A stretch of DNA of 64,000 nt from Emergencia timonensis (GTDB lineage: Bacteria; Bacillota; Clostridia; Peptostreptococcales; Anaerovoracaceae). The stretch is taken from assembly GCF_900086585.1 (NCBI RefSeq), contig NZ_FLKM01000009.1, forward strand, positions 496,001-560,000, in the 5' to 3' direction. The notes below the pieces were generated by a model. The model made no database searches. It worked only from the letters and a program-made list of their open reading frames with translations, and was not told the DNA's origin. This document shows, in pieces, positions 1-8,116 of the stretch (position 1 is the stretch's first letter; the number at the start of each line of letters is the position of its first letter). The translations under genes and the position numbers were made by a program.

Positions 1-1
1 C

Positions 2-241
2 AGCTTTGCAAAATGCATGCGAAGCGCAGGCATATCCATCGAAGCGCTGATTGAATATGTCGCCCTGTTCCAGCAGGGGGACGACACGATCACCACCAGA
101 AAGCAGATTCTCATAGACCAGAGAGACGAACTGGAGAAGAAGATTAAAGAAATGCAGGGGACCCTTGCATATCTCAATACGAAGCTGGAGCATTACGAAG
201 ACATGCTGGTGCCAAAAGAAAGGAAACTGGCAGAGGAATAG
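2..241 (+). CDS. MerR-family regulator, C-terminal part (cut by window start)
   Basis: The frame is open from the first bases of the window, so this is the end of a gene that starts outside it. The visible 79 residues begin with FAKCMRSAGISIEALIEYV, the helix that follows the winged helix in small MerR regulators of the TipA/AdhR type. A long coiled-coil dimerisation helix (KDELEKKIKEMQ-like) follows and ends in KLAEE. No effector domain follows the coiled coil, as in short MerR proteins. The DNA-binding half is missing, so target and inducer cannot be judged. A strong terminator follows 12 bases after the stop. Confidence 0.8.
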   Translation, partial: SFAKCMRSAGISIEALIEYVALFQQGDDTITTRKQILIDQRDELEKKIKEMQGTLAYLNTKLEHYEDMLVPKERKLAEE

Positions 242-252
242 TAAGAGAATTG

Positions 253-300
253 AAAAGACGGAGAGAATGGATGGGTTTCATCTTTCTCTCCGTCCTTTTT
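253..300. terminator. Bidirectional terminator between MerR fragment and nitrilase gene
   Basis: Stem GACGGAGAGA (257-266) pairs with TCTCTCCGTC (285-294), followed by a T run to 300. An A run on the left makes it usable from the other strand, where it ends the nitrilase transcript. Confidence 0.85.
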
Positions 301-302
301 AT

Positions 303-1118
303 TTAGATGGTCTTTAACTCGTAGACGTCTGTTCGTCTCGCAGAAAGCAAAGGCAGCTCCTGGCGGATTTTGTCCGCATCGGTCAGATCAATTTCTGTGA
401 CGAGAGAGCCAGGCGTTTCGTCCATTTCTGCCAGCACGTCGCCCCACGGAGACACGAGGAGGGAGTGGCCCCAGGCAACATAGGAAAACGCAGTATCACG
501 CGCCGGCGATGTTCCCGCCACAAAGCACTGGTTGTTCAAGGCCTGGCTGCGGAACATGATTTCCCAGTGGGCGGGACCTGTGGTCATATTGAAGGCAGCC
601 GGTACCAGAATCAGCTTTGCCCCAGCAAGAGCCATCAGCCTTCCCAGCTCAGGGAAACGGAAGTCGAAACAGATGCAGAGGCCGATTTTGCCGAACTCTG
701 TATCAAAGACAGTCACCTGATTGCCAGGTGTCAGTGTATCGGACTCCTTGAAGGATTGTCCTCCTTTGACGTCGATATCAAAGAGATGCATCTTCCTGTG
801 CTTTGCAATCTGGCGGCCGCTGCGGTCGAAGACATAGGCAGTGTTGTAAATGTGCCCATCTTCTAATTCTGGTACGGAGCCAGCCGAAAGGTATATACCG
901 TACTCGGCAGCAAGAGCGCTGAGTTTCTGCCATGTGTGACCGCCTTCTTCCTCCGCGAAGAGGGGGAAGTTCTCTGTGACGTAAGGACAGTTGAACATTT
1001 CCCCAATGGTGATCAGGTCAGGGTTCTCCGGCATGACCGCTGCTATGGATGTCTCAAGCTGCGCCATGTTATCAGCTTTATCGGCAAAGACGTGAGTCTG
1101 CAGTTGTGCGATTTTCAT
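303..1118 (-). CDS. Carbon-nitrogen hydrolase (nitrilase superfamily, omega-amidase-like)
   Basis: A 271-residue cytoplasmic amidase of the nitrilase superfamily. The Glu-Lys-Cys triad is visible: Glu in TIGEMFNCPY, Lys in KHRKMHLFDID, and Cys in GLCICFDFRFPEL. The length matches Nit2-type omega-amidases, which hydrolyse alpha-keto acid amides such as alpha-ketoglutaramate. That substrate is an inference from similarity; other small amides are possible. The start codon overlaps the stop of the upstream GntR regulator gene by four bases (ATGA), so the two are translationally coupled. The gene is the last of a leftward regulator-amidase operon beside peptide-uptake and peptidase genes, which fits a role in amino-acid breakdown. 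Confidence 0.88.
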   Translation of the reverse strand: MKIAQLQTHVFADKADNMAQLETSIAAVMPENPDLITIGEMFNCPYVTENFPLFAEEEGGHTWQKLSALAAEYGIYLSAGSVPELEDGHIYNTAYVFDRSGRQIAKHRKMHLFDIDVKGGQSFKESDTLTPGNQVTVFDTEFGKIGLCICFDFRFPELGRLMALAGAKLILVPAAFNMTTGPAHWEIMFRSQALNNQCFVAGTSPARDTAFSYVAWGHSLLVSPWGDVLAEMDETPGSLVTEIDLTDADKIRQELPLLSARRTDVYELKTI

Positions 1119-1792
1119 TGCTCAGACACCTCTTTTGCTCGTTCCTGGTAATCCTTGTAGGCGTTCAGCGCATAGACCATGTCGTATTGCAGATGGTAGC
1201 GCATGATTTCCGATGCGCGGTCAAAGTCGTGCTCCTGTACAGCCTTATAGATTTCCATATGGCCCTCGTTGATCTTCTCCACGTTGGGTTTCTGGTAGTA
1301 CATACAGGAAAGCACTTCAACCTTGGCGCGGATTCTGGTGGCGGCTTCGTCCAGATAGTGATTCTGTGCATGGCGGTAAAATGCCACGTGGAATTCCTCG
1401 GAATATTCCTTCCACTCTGTAATGTTTCCCTCTTCCAGCAGTTTGTTGCCTTTTTTGATGATCTCACCCAGTTCGATGAGCAAAGGGGCCTGCGTAAAGG
1501 AATTTTTGCAAAATTGTATTGCAAGAGCATCTAATTCTCCGATAAACTGGAAGATTTCGCGGATATCTGTTTCAGTGAACTCGGTTACGGTGACGCCGCA
1601 GTTGGAGTAATAGGTAACGAGACCGTTTTCTGAGAGCCTGGTCAGAGCCTCCCGAATCGGCGTGTGGCTGACATTGAATCGGTCCTTGAGGACCTTTAAG
1701 GTCAATTTTTGACCACATACCAACCTCTGATCCGTGATATCATGATACAGTTCATCATAAATCTGCTCAGATAGTGTGATTTTGTTTGACAT
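1115..1792 (-). CDS. GntR-family transcriptional regulator (FadR/FCD type)
   Basis: A winged helix-turn-helix lies at about residues 8-70 (SEQIYDELYHDI ... VSHTPIREALTRLSENGLV), followed by an all-helical FCD ligand-binding domain. An upstream ATG would give 237 residues, but the start at 1792 (MSNKITLSEQ, 225 residues) has an AGGAGA site at the right distance. FCD domains usually bind small carboxylates or amino acids. A promoter (1827-1854) and an ATTTTGCAAAAT palindrome (1879-1890) sit upstream. The same palindrome recurs in the 7.9-8.1 kb divergent control region, so this protein is the likely local regulator of the whole peptide-use cluster; that link is inferred. Confidence 0.88.
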   Translation of the reverse strand: MSNKITLSEQIYDELYHDITDQRLVCGQKLTLKVLKDRFNVSHTPIREALTRLSENGLVTYYSNCGVTVTEFTETDIREIFQFIGELDALAIQFCKNSFTQAPLLIELGEIIKKGNKLLEEGNITEWKEYSEEFHVAFYRHAQNHYLDEAATRIRAKVEVLSCMYYQKPNVEKINEGHMEIYKAVQEHDFDRASEIMRYHLQYDMVYALNAYKDYQERAKEVSEQ

Positions 1793-1826
1793 AATTATTT
1801 CTCTCCTAAACCAATAGACTACTTCC

Positions 1827-1854
1827 ATTCTATCAAAGTTTTCTTAAAAATCAA
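1827..1854 (-). promoter_or_regulatory. Promoter of gntR-nitrilase operon
   Basis: On the minus strand, TTGATT (1854-1849) and TAGAAT (1832-1827) are separated by 16 bases and lie about 35 bases upstream of the chosen start at 1792. Confidence 0.6.
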
Positions 1855-1878
1855 TATCTTCGAGTAAAAAATACAAAT

Positions 1879-1890
1879 ATTTTGCAAAAT
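1879..1890. promoter_or_regulatory. Palindromic operator ATTTTGCAAAAT
   Basis: A perfect 12-base palindrome about 25 bases upstream of the -35 box of the regulator gene. Identical copies occur at 7955-7966 and 8030-8041. It is the probable site of the adjacent GntR/FCD protein, suggesting autoregulation. Confidence 0.6.
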
Positions 1891-1935
1891 AGCATAGAAT
1901 GTTCCAAAATATTGCGTGAAGATGCGGGAAAACAG

Positions 1936-3045
1936 CTATTTTAATCGGTCAGGATTCAAACCTTCCAGCTCAGGGAGAACGAAAAGGCCGTCTTTACGCA
2001 CCAGCTTGCCGTCAAACCAGATTTCTCCGCCGCCGTACTCTGGACGCTGAATTAAGACAAGGTCCCAGTGAAGAGCCGATTTGTTGCCGTTGAAGGCGTC
2101 ATCGTAGGCCATGCCCGGTGTCAGGTGGAGACTGCCGGCGATTTTTTCATCAAAGAGAGTGTCTTTCATCGGCTCCAGGATATGGGGGTGTACGCCCAGG
2201 GCAAATTCACCAAAATAGCGGGCACCCTCATCCGTATCGAGAAGGTTGTTGATGCGTTTCGAATCGTTAGCAGAGGCTTCTACAATTTTCCCATTTTTTA
2301 CTTCGAATCGTACATTTTCGTAAGTGAAACCCTGCTCATTGGAAGGCGTGTTATAGGTAATGCAGCCACTCATGGAATCCTTTACCGGGGCGGTGTAGAC
2401 TTCTCCGTCAGGGATGTTCATTCTGCCGTCGCACTTGATGGCGCCGATACCTTTGATGGAGAAGGTGAGATCTGTTCCAGGCCCCAGGATCTGGACCTGG
2501 TCCGTCCGGTTCATCAGTTCCACCAGAGGGTCCATAGCACTGCTCATCTTCCCATAGTCGATGGTGGAGACGTCATAATAGAAGTCTCTGAAGGCGTCTT
2601 CACTCATACCGGCAAGCTGTGCCATGGAGGCATTGGGGTATTTGAGCACTGCCCACTTGGTATGGTCGATCAAGTAGCTGCTGGCGCGGCGCATGGTCCG
2701 CTGATAGAGATTCATCTGTTCCGTGGGAACGTCGGAAAGCTCAGAAATGTTGTCAAAGGCGCGGATGCCGATGTAAGCGTCCATACCTCGGTTTTGCTGC
2801 AATGTGTATTCCGCCTGATATTCCAGCTGTTCTTCGCTGCAGTGCATAGCCAGTTCCCTGATGACCCTAGAGTCCCTGATAGACACATAAGGCCAGCCGC
2901 CGGCCGCATAAGTATCCCGGATCAAAGCTTTGACCAGGGGTAGGCAGCAGACGCCCTCATATTCGATCAAAACCTTTTCACCCGGTTTGATCTCGGTGCT
3001 GTAGCTGATGAGAAGATTGGATAGTTTTGTATCTCTGATATCCAT
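1936..3045 (-). CDS. M29-family metalloaminopeptidase (AmpS/aminopeptidase T-like)
   Basis: A 369-residue M29 aminopeptidase, which releases N-terminal amino acids from peptides in the cytoplasm using two metal ions. The expected ligand set is visible: Glu215 (IPDGEVYTAP), Glu280 (FGEFALG), His307 (LHLTPG), Tyr314, His326 and Asp328 (LHWDLVLI). The length is slightly below the usual 400-410. A close paralogue lies at 17971-19080. It is downstream of the substrate-binding protein gene on the same strand, separated by 91 bases that hold a strong hairpin, so its expression may be partly uncoupled. Placement with a peptide transporter and an M42 peptidase points to use of imported peptides. Confidence 0.92.
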   Translation of the reverse strand: MDIRDTKLSNLLISYSTEIKPGEKVLIEYEGVCCLPLVKALIRDTYAAGGWPYVSIRDSRVIRELAMHCSEEQLEYQAEYTLQQNRGMDAYIGIRAFDNISELSDVPTEQMNLYQRTMRRASSYLIDHTKWAVLKYPNASMAQLAGMSEDAFRDFYYDVSTIDYGKMSSAMDPLVELMNRTDQVQILGPGTDLTFSIKGIGAIKCDGRMNIPDGEVYTAPVKDSMSGCITYNTPSNEQGFTYENVRFEVKNGKIVEASANDSKRINNLLDTDEGARYFGEFALGVHPHILEPMKDTLFDEKIAGSLHLTPGMAYDDAFNGNKSALHWDLVLIQRPEYGGGEIWFDGKLVRKDGLFVLPELEGLNPDRLK

Positions 3046-3077
3046 TCCATGCTCCTTTCTTTTTCACCTGTAGATAT

Positions 3078-3105
3078 GCGAAAACCCCTGAGCCAGGGGT
3101 TTCGC
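3078..3105 (-). terminator. Intercistronic hairpin between SBP and M29 genes
   Basis: GCGAAAACCCCT pairs with AGGGGTTTCGC around a short loop. No T run follows on the minus strand. It may be a leaky terminator or a 3' stabiliser that raises expression of the binding-protein gene over downstream genes. Confidence 0.5.
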
Positions 3106-3136
3106 GTGGATAGATTTTATGATTTTATTTCGGGAC

Positions 3137-4654
3137 TTACCATGAGAAGTCGTAGATATAGTAAACACCTTCTACTGGCAGAGAATGAATCTTTAAACCA
3201 GCGTTGCGTGCATAAAGCATGGTAGGATTGTAGAGAACTGCATAAACGGCTTCGTCCTGTACCTTCTGGAAGATTTCATCGTAGACCTTAGCGCGGTCTT
3301 CTTCTTTAATCGTGGTAACCGCTTTCTCGAAGAGCTGGTCAATTTCAGGGTTGCTGTAACGGGCGTTGTTTGCCTGTCCTACGTACTGGGTGCAAAGTGC
3401 CATGGCAACCTGCTGGGTGTCACCTTCCAATGACATCTGCAGTGCAGTGATGCCGAAGTCTCCCTGTCTCAGCTTATTGAGATAAGCGTTGAACTCCAGA
3501 ATTTCGATTTTGCATGTGAGGCCGACTTTCTCAAGATTGTTTTGTACGACTTCTGCCAGGGTCTTGTACTGTTCTGCCACATACATCTTGCCTAAATCAT
3601 ACTTGCCTTTGATGCCGGCTTCCTTGAGCAGTGCTTTTGCCTTATCTACATCATATGTATAGGATTTCTGATCTTCTGACCAGCCAAGTCTGTCCGGAGT
3701 CAGCAGGTTGGAGTTCTCTGTAGCGTAACCTTCCTGCACGCTCTTGATGATGCCCTGACGGTCGATGGCGTAGTTAATCGCCTGACGGAATTTTACGTTG
3801 TTGTATGGCGCCTTTTCTGTATTCATCGCTACGAACCCAAAGGTGGTCTCTGTGGCTTCTTCCAGTGCAACGTTCTCGTCGTCTTTGATCGTGCTGACAA
3901 CGGATGGATCTACTTCTGCGAAATCCACTTCGCCTGTCTGGATGCCGACACCCATGGAAGCGACATCGGAGATGATTTTAAATGTCACGTTCTTGATCTG
4001 AGGTGCGCCTCTGTAATAGTCTTCATATGCCTCAAAGTCTGCCTTGTTGCCGTCTTCGTGGCTGACCCATTTATAAGGTCCGCAGCCCACAGGCTCCTGT
4101 GCGAACTTATCTTTGCCGGCTTTTTCGAAATAAGCTTTGCTGGCGATGAACATCTGATCCATGCTGTCCAGGAATGGGGCATAGACGCTCTTGGTGTAAA
4201 CTTTGATCGTCGTATCGTCGACGATATCGTAGTGGTCAAAGCCTTCTACAACAGCGCCCTGGTATTCGGACTTGGCATAGAGGTCGAGGGTGAAACCGAT
4301 GTCTTCGGCTGTGAGCTTGGTTCCGTTGTGGAAGGTGACGTCGTCACGTAGATGGAAGGTATAGCATTTTCCGTCTTTGCTGACTTCCCACTTTTCGGCT
4401 ACGCGCGGTTCCAGCTTGGTCTGGTCTTCATAGTTCTTTCTGAGCAAAGTGTCGTAGATCTGGCTGTTCATGCGCTGTTCTACTGTGGTGCTCCAGTTAC
4501 ATGGATGAAGGGTTGCATAGTCGTTGTCTACTGCTACGACCAGTGAAGTCTTGCCTTCCGTGTCGCCACCGCCACCGCCGCAGCTTGCAAATAAACTCAT
4601 AACCAGGGTCAGGGACAGAAGAAGCACTGCCGCCTTTGAGATTTTCTTTTTCAT
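3137..4654 (-). CDS. Oligopeptide ABC transporter substrate-binding lipoprotein (SBP family 5)
   Basis: A 505-residue extracytoplasmic solute receptor. The N-terminus MKKKISKAAVLLLSL is a signal peptide ending in the lipobox LFASC, so the mature protein is anchored to the membrane through its first cysteine and followed by a glycine linker. The rest has the family 5 (DppA/OppA) layout, including LRDDVTFHNGTKLTAEDI near residue 85 of the mature chain. The start at 4654 is preceded by AGGAG; a longer frame would run into the M42 gene. It lies 10 bases after that gene. The two permeases and two ATPases it should feed are on the opposite strand at 8117-11907, probably one system split over a divergent promoter. 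Confidence 0.93.
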   Translation of the reverse strand: MKKKISKAAVLLLSLTLVMSLFASCGGGGGDTEGKTSLVVAVDNDYATLHPCNWSTTVEQRMNSQIYDTLLRKNYEDQTKLEPRVAEKWEVSKDGKCYTFHLRDDVTFHNGTKLTAEDIGFTLDLYAKSEYQGAVVEGFDHYDIVDDTTIKVYTKSVYAPFLDSMDQMFIASKAYFEKAGKDKFAQEPVGCGPYKWVSHEDGNKADFEAYEDYYRGAPQIKNVTFKIISDVASMGVGIQTGEVDFAEVDPSVVSTIKDDENVALEEATETTFGFVAMNTEKAPYNNVKFRQAINYAIDRQGIIKSVQEGYATENSNLLTPDRLGWSEDQKSYTYDVDKAKALLKEAGIKGKYDLGKMYVAEQYKTLAEVVQNNLEKVGLTCKIEILEFNAYLNKLRQGDFGITALQMSLEGDTQQVAMALCTQYVGQANNARYSNPEIDQLFEKAVTTIKEEDRAKVYDEIFQKVQDEAVYAVLYNPTMLYARNAGLKIHSLPVEGVYYIYDFSW

Positions 4655-4664
4655 TGTTTTTCTC

Positions 4665-5675
4665 CTATTCTTCAAAATGAAAGACTCGTTTTGTATATTT
4701 GTCAGCAAGTTCAATGGCGCCTCGCACGTCTTCCTTGCTGATGATGGAACTCTGACTGTGCGGAAAGCGATCCACGATGGAAATGCCGCACACCTTGACG
4801 CCGCAGCCGGATAGATTGATACTGCTGGCATCGGTGCCGCCCCGGTCCATGACGTCTCTCTGATATTTGATGTGATTTTCTTCGCAGCAGGCCAGCATTT
4901 CGTCTACCAGGTATTCGTCCAGCATGGCTGACGGATCGCCCAATTTGACGCCGACACCTTCTCCAACAGCGTTGCTGCCCTCCAGATCGGAAGGGTAGAA
5001 GTGGTCTGGAGTCACGTCGACAGAGATGCCGATGTCAGGCTTGATCCTCTCGCTGGCGACGGCGGCGCCGCGGCAGCCAATTTCTTCCTGTACAGAGAAC
5101 ACGTAGTAAACGTCATTGGGGCCGTCTCCTTTGTTTTTCTTCAGGGCTTCGATTAAAACGTAACAGCCCACTCTGTTGTCAAAGGACTTCGCAGTGATCT
5201 TCTCGTTCTGCAGTTCGTAGTAACTGCCGATGAAGCCGCAGTAATCGCCGACTTTTACATACTTTTCCGCATCTTCTTTTGTGGTGCAGCCGATGTCGAT
5301 GTACAGCTTTCCGGCGCTGTTCTTCGCTTCCTCGATTGGTCCCTGGCAGCCGACGACGCCGATGGTGCCGTTCTGGAAGATGACCTTGTCGTTGTAGATG
5401 GCACTGGTCCAGATGAAACCCACGTTGCAGACGCGGATTCTGCCGTCTGATTCCACTTTTGTGACCTGAAAGCCGATTTCATCCATATGGGCGGACAACA
5501 TGATCTTTTTCTTATCCTGTGAGTCTGCGCCCTTCTTCAAAGCGATCAGGTTTCCGACGGGGTCCGTGAAGATCTCATCCGCCAAGCCTTCGATTTCTCT
5601 TTTGATAATCGTTCTGATTGATTTCTCGCGGCCCGCGATACCCCAGGCCTGGGTCAGCTCCTTTAATAATTCCAT
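4665..5675 (-). CDS. M42-family metallopeptidase (glutamyl aminopeptidase/FrvX-like)
   Basis: A 336-residue dinuclear-metal aminopeptidase of the M42 (tetrahedral aminopeptidase) family. Visible motifs are His63-x-Asp65 (SAHMDEIG), Asp166 (KSFDNR), the Glu197-Glu198 catalytic pair (VQEEIGCRGA), Asp220 (SVDVTPD) and the C-terminal metal histidine in RFPHSQSSI. These enzymes form dodecamers and trim oligopeptides. The start ATG directly follows the stop of the ferredoxin gene, so the two are co-transcribed. The exact residue preference is unknown. Confidence 0.9.
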   Translation of the reverse strand: MELLKELTQAWGIAGREKSIRTIIKREIEGLADEIFTDPVGNLIALKKGADSQDKKKIMLSAHMDEIGFQVTKVESDGRIRVCNVGFIWTSAIYNDKVIFQNGTIGVVGCQGPIEEAKNSAGKLYIDIGCTTKEDAEKYVKVGDYCGFIGSYYELQNEKITAKSFDNRVGCYVLIEALKKNKGDGPNDVYYVFSVQEEIGCRGAAVASERIKPDIGISVDVTPDHFYPSDLEGSNAVGEGVGVKLGDPSAMLDEYLVDEMLACCEENHIKYQRDVMDRGGTDASSINLSGCGVKVCGISIVDRFPHSQSSIISKEDVRGAIELADKYTKRVFHFEE

Positions 5676-5966
5676 TTATTTACCTCCATTCAGCAGACTT
5701 TCCTTGGTTACCCAGCGGGTCTGATTCATCAGCGGGTGGTGCAGCTTGATGGCGTCCGTCGGACATTCCATGACACAGCATCCGCAGTACCAGCACTCGT
5801 CAGGGTAGACGACAAGGGGATGTGTCCCTTTTTCTTCTCCAGGAATCATCAGATCCATCTGGCAGGCTTCCAGGCATCGGTTACAGCCGATGCACTTCTG
5901 GCTGTCGAAGGTGAGCGGTACGGAGGCAGGTGTCTGCCTGATTTCAAAGTTCTTTGTCTCTGCCAT
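5676..5966 (-). CDS. Two-[4Fe-4S] ferredoxin, AprB-like electron-transfer subunit
   Basis: A 96-residue ferredoxin with two four-cysteine clusters: CIGCNRCLEAC and CWYCGCCVMECP. The spacing between clusters and the CWYCGCCVMECPTDAI context resemble adenylylsulfate reductase beta-type ferredoxins that pair with a flavoprotein. Its start overlaps the stop of the flavoprotein gene by one base (TAATG), so the two are almost certainly subunits of one complex. The protein has no signal peptide. Electrons would pass between the FAD of the partner and a cellular donor or acceptor. Confidence 0.9.
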   Translation of the reverse strand: MAETKNFEIRQTPASVPLTFDSQKCIGCNRCLEACQMDLMIPGEEKGTHPLVVYPDECWYCGCCVMECPTDAIKLHHPLMNQTRWVTKESLLNGGK

Positions 5967-7918
5967 TACACTTCAGCTCCTTTCCCCAGTTCTGCGATGT
6001 AATCCTGGTTGTATATCTCATAATTTTCCTTGATTTTGCCGGCATAGTCAAGAGGTACTTCTCTGGTAACGACTTTTTCACCGTCCTGTCTGACGACGAT
6101 AAATGGAGCCATTTCTTTTCCGTCATCGTCAGAACGATAGAACTCCAGCTTCTCGCAGGATTGATGGCGTGCCAGACAGGAATGCAGGATGATCTGTGAT
6201 ACGGTGAGAATGTCGAAGACTTCCAGCAGCCTTACCAGCTCATGTGGGTTGGCGGCATAAGTATTCGGTACGATTTCTCTTTCATACCGCTCAAGGAGTT
6301 CTACACCTGACTGAAGCAGCTCATCTCGCTTGATTTCGCCGCAGTAGTTCTGCATCGCTTTGGCAATGGCTTCATTGAGTTCTTTCCAGCTGGTACCCTG
6401 TACCGGATCGCCTGACAGCGGAGCGTAGACTCTTTCCATCTCCCGGTCGACCTGCGGCTGGTGGGGCGGGATCAAAACCGGTTCCTTGGCAGCGTAATCT
6501 GCTGCCTTTCGTCCTGCATAGTAGCCTGTGGCGGCAGCGTGTCCGAAACAGTTGGAGGCATAGAGGGAGTCGCCGCCGACAAAGAGGCCTTCTATATTTG
6601 TCATCAGGTTCCAGTCGTTCATGAATCCGCCGGGGAGGCCGAAAAGCTGTCTCTCCTGAGGGAGAAACTCTGCCGAGGTCCAGCCCACGCCGTAACACTG
6701 CAGTACATGTTTTTCCGGGTCAAAGCCGGCTTCCGTAAAGTTCTTATAGACTGGGACGTTGGTCTTGCCTTCCTGACCGACCATCATGCCCCAGATGACT
6801 TTCCGCTCCATCTCCGGCATCAGAGAGAGATCCGCATAGAACGGAAGCTTGTAGCCCATATCCTTTAATTTGTCATAAGGGAGGGTTTCCGGACCTTCAT
6901 ATTCGTATTTCGCCTGTTCGATGTTGCCGCCCTTCATAAAATAGTGCTGGCCGTCGGCAGGCATGAAGCGCGACTTGACATCCTTCAAGATATTGCCGTC
7001 CCGGTCAGCGTAAGGAATCTCTTTGCCCTCTGCATCAACCAGGGAGGCAGGGAACCAGGTGTTGTGGTTATTCCCGGCGCTGTATGGAGGGAAGGATCTG
7101 CCTGCAGAGGAGAACTCGGCTCTGACGGATTTTTCCATCATATTGAACTCAGCTCCGGCTCTCCAGCCCATGGCGTGACCGTCTCCGATGGTAGTCATCG
7201 GCCTGAATTCACAGAGACCCGGATGTGCCGAAGAGAAGAGCCAGATTCTCGCCGGTCTCGACATAGTGATGATGCTGGACTTGCCCGAGAACACGTAAAA
7301 TTCTCCAGTCCTCGTATGGATGCCAGTAGCGCCGATGCATTTTGCACCGTTTTTGCCGACTTCCGTCAGAAGGGAAGTGACCATGCAGCGATCGACGATC
7401 TTGACACCTAATCGCTTCAGCTCTTTTTCCATCGCTGGTTTGAAGGTGGTTCCCCAGATACGGATGGTGAATTTGTTCTTATAATCGTAGGCAAACATCA
7501 GCTTCGTCTTCTCGTCGCGGAAATCCGCACCCTTGAACTCATCTTCTGTATCACGGATCTTGCCCCCCATCTTTTCGATATCCAGAAGGCGGTCCCAACC
7601 TTCTCTGCATTCTATGTAATGAGAAATGGCGTTGTTGTAGCCGTCATTATCATCCAGCATGGCGTCTACCAGGTCTTCCGGCGTAACACCGGAACACGGG
7701 TTGGTCGCGGCGGATTCCCAGTGGTCGCAGCCGGAGCCGCCTGCGCCGCTTCGTTTTGTCGCCCCTTTCTCTACGAGAATGACACTCTGGCCCTTTCTTG
7801 CAGCGGCAATCGCTGCCATGCAGCCGGCGATGCCGCCGCCCAGTACCAGTACGTCGGCTTCCATATGGGTGGTCTTGCCGATATCTGATTGATAGGGCCA
7901 CGAATTATTATTAGCCAT
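5966..7918 (-). CDS. FAD-dependent oxidoreductase (fumarate reductase/AprA-type flavoprotein)
   Basis: A 650-residue flavoprotein of the fumarate reductase/succinate dehydrogenase/AprA superfamily. The N-terminal Rossmann motif VLVLGGGIAGCMAAIAA is followed by the acidic VILVEKG strand that binds the FAD ribose. A later FAD motif is EGLFVGGDSLYASNCFGHAAATG. The start at 7918 has a perfect AAGGAGG site; a longer frame has none. There is no Tat or Sec signal, so it is cytoplasmic. With the linked ferredoxin it forms a two-subunit reductase or dehydrogenase. Context suggests a step in amino-acid or peptide-derived acid metabolism. True adenylylsulfate reductase is unlikely because no sat or aprM genes are nearby. 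Confidence 0.85.
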   Translation of the reverse strand: MANNNSWPYQSDIGKTTHMEADVLVLGGGIAGCMAAIAAARKGQSVILVEKGATKRSGAGGSGCDHWESAATNPCSGVTPEDLVDAMLDDNDGYNNAISHYIECREGWDRLLDIEKMGGKIRDTEDEFKGADFRDEKTKLMFAYDYKNKFTIRIWGTTFKPAMEKELKRLGVKIVDRCMVTSLLTEVGKNGAKCIGATGIHTRTGEFYVFSGKSSIITMSRPARIWLFSSAHPGLCEFRPMTTIGDGHAMGWRAGAEFNMMEKSVRAEFSSAGRSFPPYSAGNNHNTWFPASLVDAEGKEIPYADRDGNILKDVKSRFMPADGQHYFMKGGNIEQAKYEYEGPETLPYDKLKDMGYKLPFYADLSLMPEMERKVIWGMMVGQEGKTNVPVYKNFTEAGFDPEKHVLQCYGVGWTSAEFLPQERQLFGLPGGFMNDWNLMTNIEGLFVGGDSLYASNCFGHAAATGYYAGRKAADYAAKEPVLIPPHQPQVDREMERVYAPLSGDPVQGTSWKELNEAIAKAMQNYCGEIKRDELLQSGVELLERYEREIVPNTYAANPHELVRLLEVFDILTVSQIILHSCLARHQSCEKLEFYRSDDDGKEMAPFIVVRQDGEKVVTREVPLDYAGKIKENYEIYNQDYIAELGKGAEV

Positions 7919-7954
7919 AGCGTTCCTCCTTTTATTTTGATAAAATTGCATTTG

Positions 7955-8072
7955 ATTTTGCAAAATTATTATCTTGTTGATGATATATTATCAAATAATA
8001 GAAAATTTTGCAATATATTTTTACAGAAAATTTTGCAAAATTCTTGACTTATTTTACAAAATGCGGTAAAGT
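7955..8072. promoter_or_regulatory. Divergent promoter region with repeated ATTTTGCAAAAT operators
   Basis: This region drives both the leftward flavoprotein operon and the rightward ABC transporter. Leftward promoter: TTGATA (7994-7989), 17 bases, TAATAA (7971-7966). Rightward promoter: TTGACT (8044-8049), 17 bases, TAAAGT (8067-8072). Perfect palindromes ATTTTGCAAAAT lie at 7955-7966 and 8030-8041. A one-mismatch copy, ATTTTACAAAAT, lies at 8051-8062 in the rightward spacer, and a half-site at 8005-8014. The layout fits repression of both directions by the GntR/FCD protein at 1115-1792. Confidence 0.65.
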
Positions 8073-8116
8073 TATGACAACAAAACGGTATTTTAGAAAA
8101 AAACGGAGGAATGATT

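Noticed and set aside
465..866. Plus-strand frames opposite the nitrilase gene
   Set aside because: Antisense shadows of the nitrilase gene, with no ribosome site and no family resemblance.
3137..4831. Longer substrate-binding protein starting at 4831
   Set aside because: The extra 59 residues overlap the M42 gene. The ATG at 4654 has AGGAG and begins a proper lipoprotein signal peptide.
5676..7918. Dissimilatory adenylylsulfate reductase AprBA
   Set aside because: Similarity of fold and gene pair only. No sat, apr membrane complex or dsr genes accompany it.
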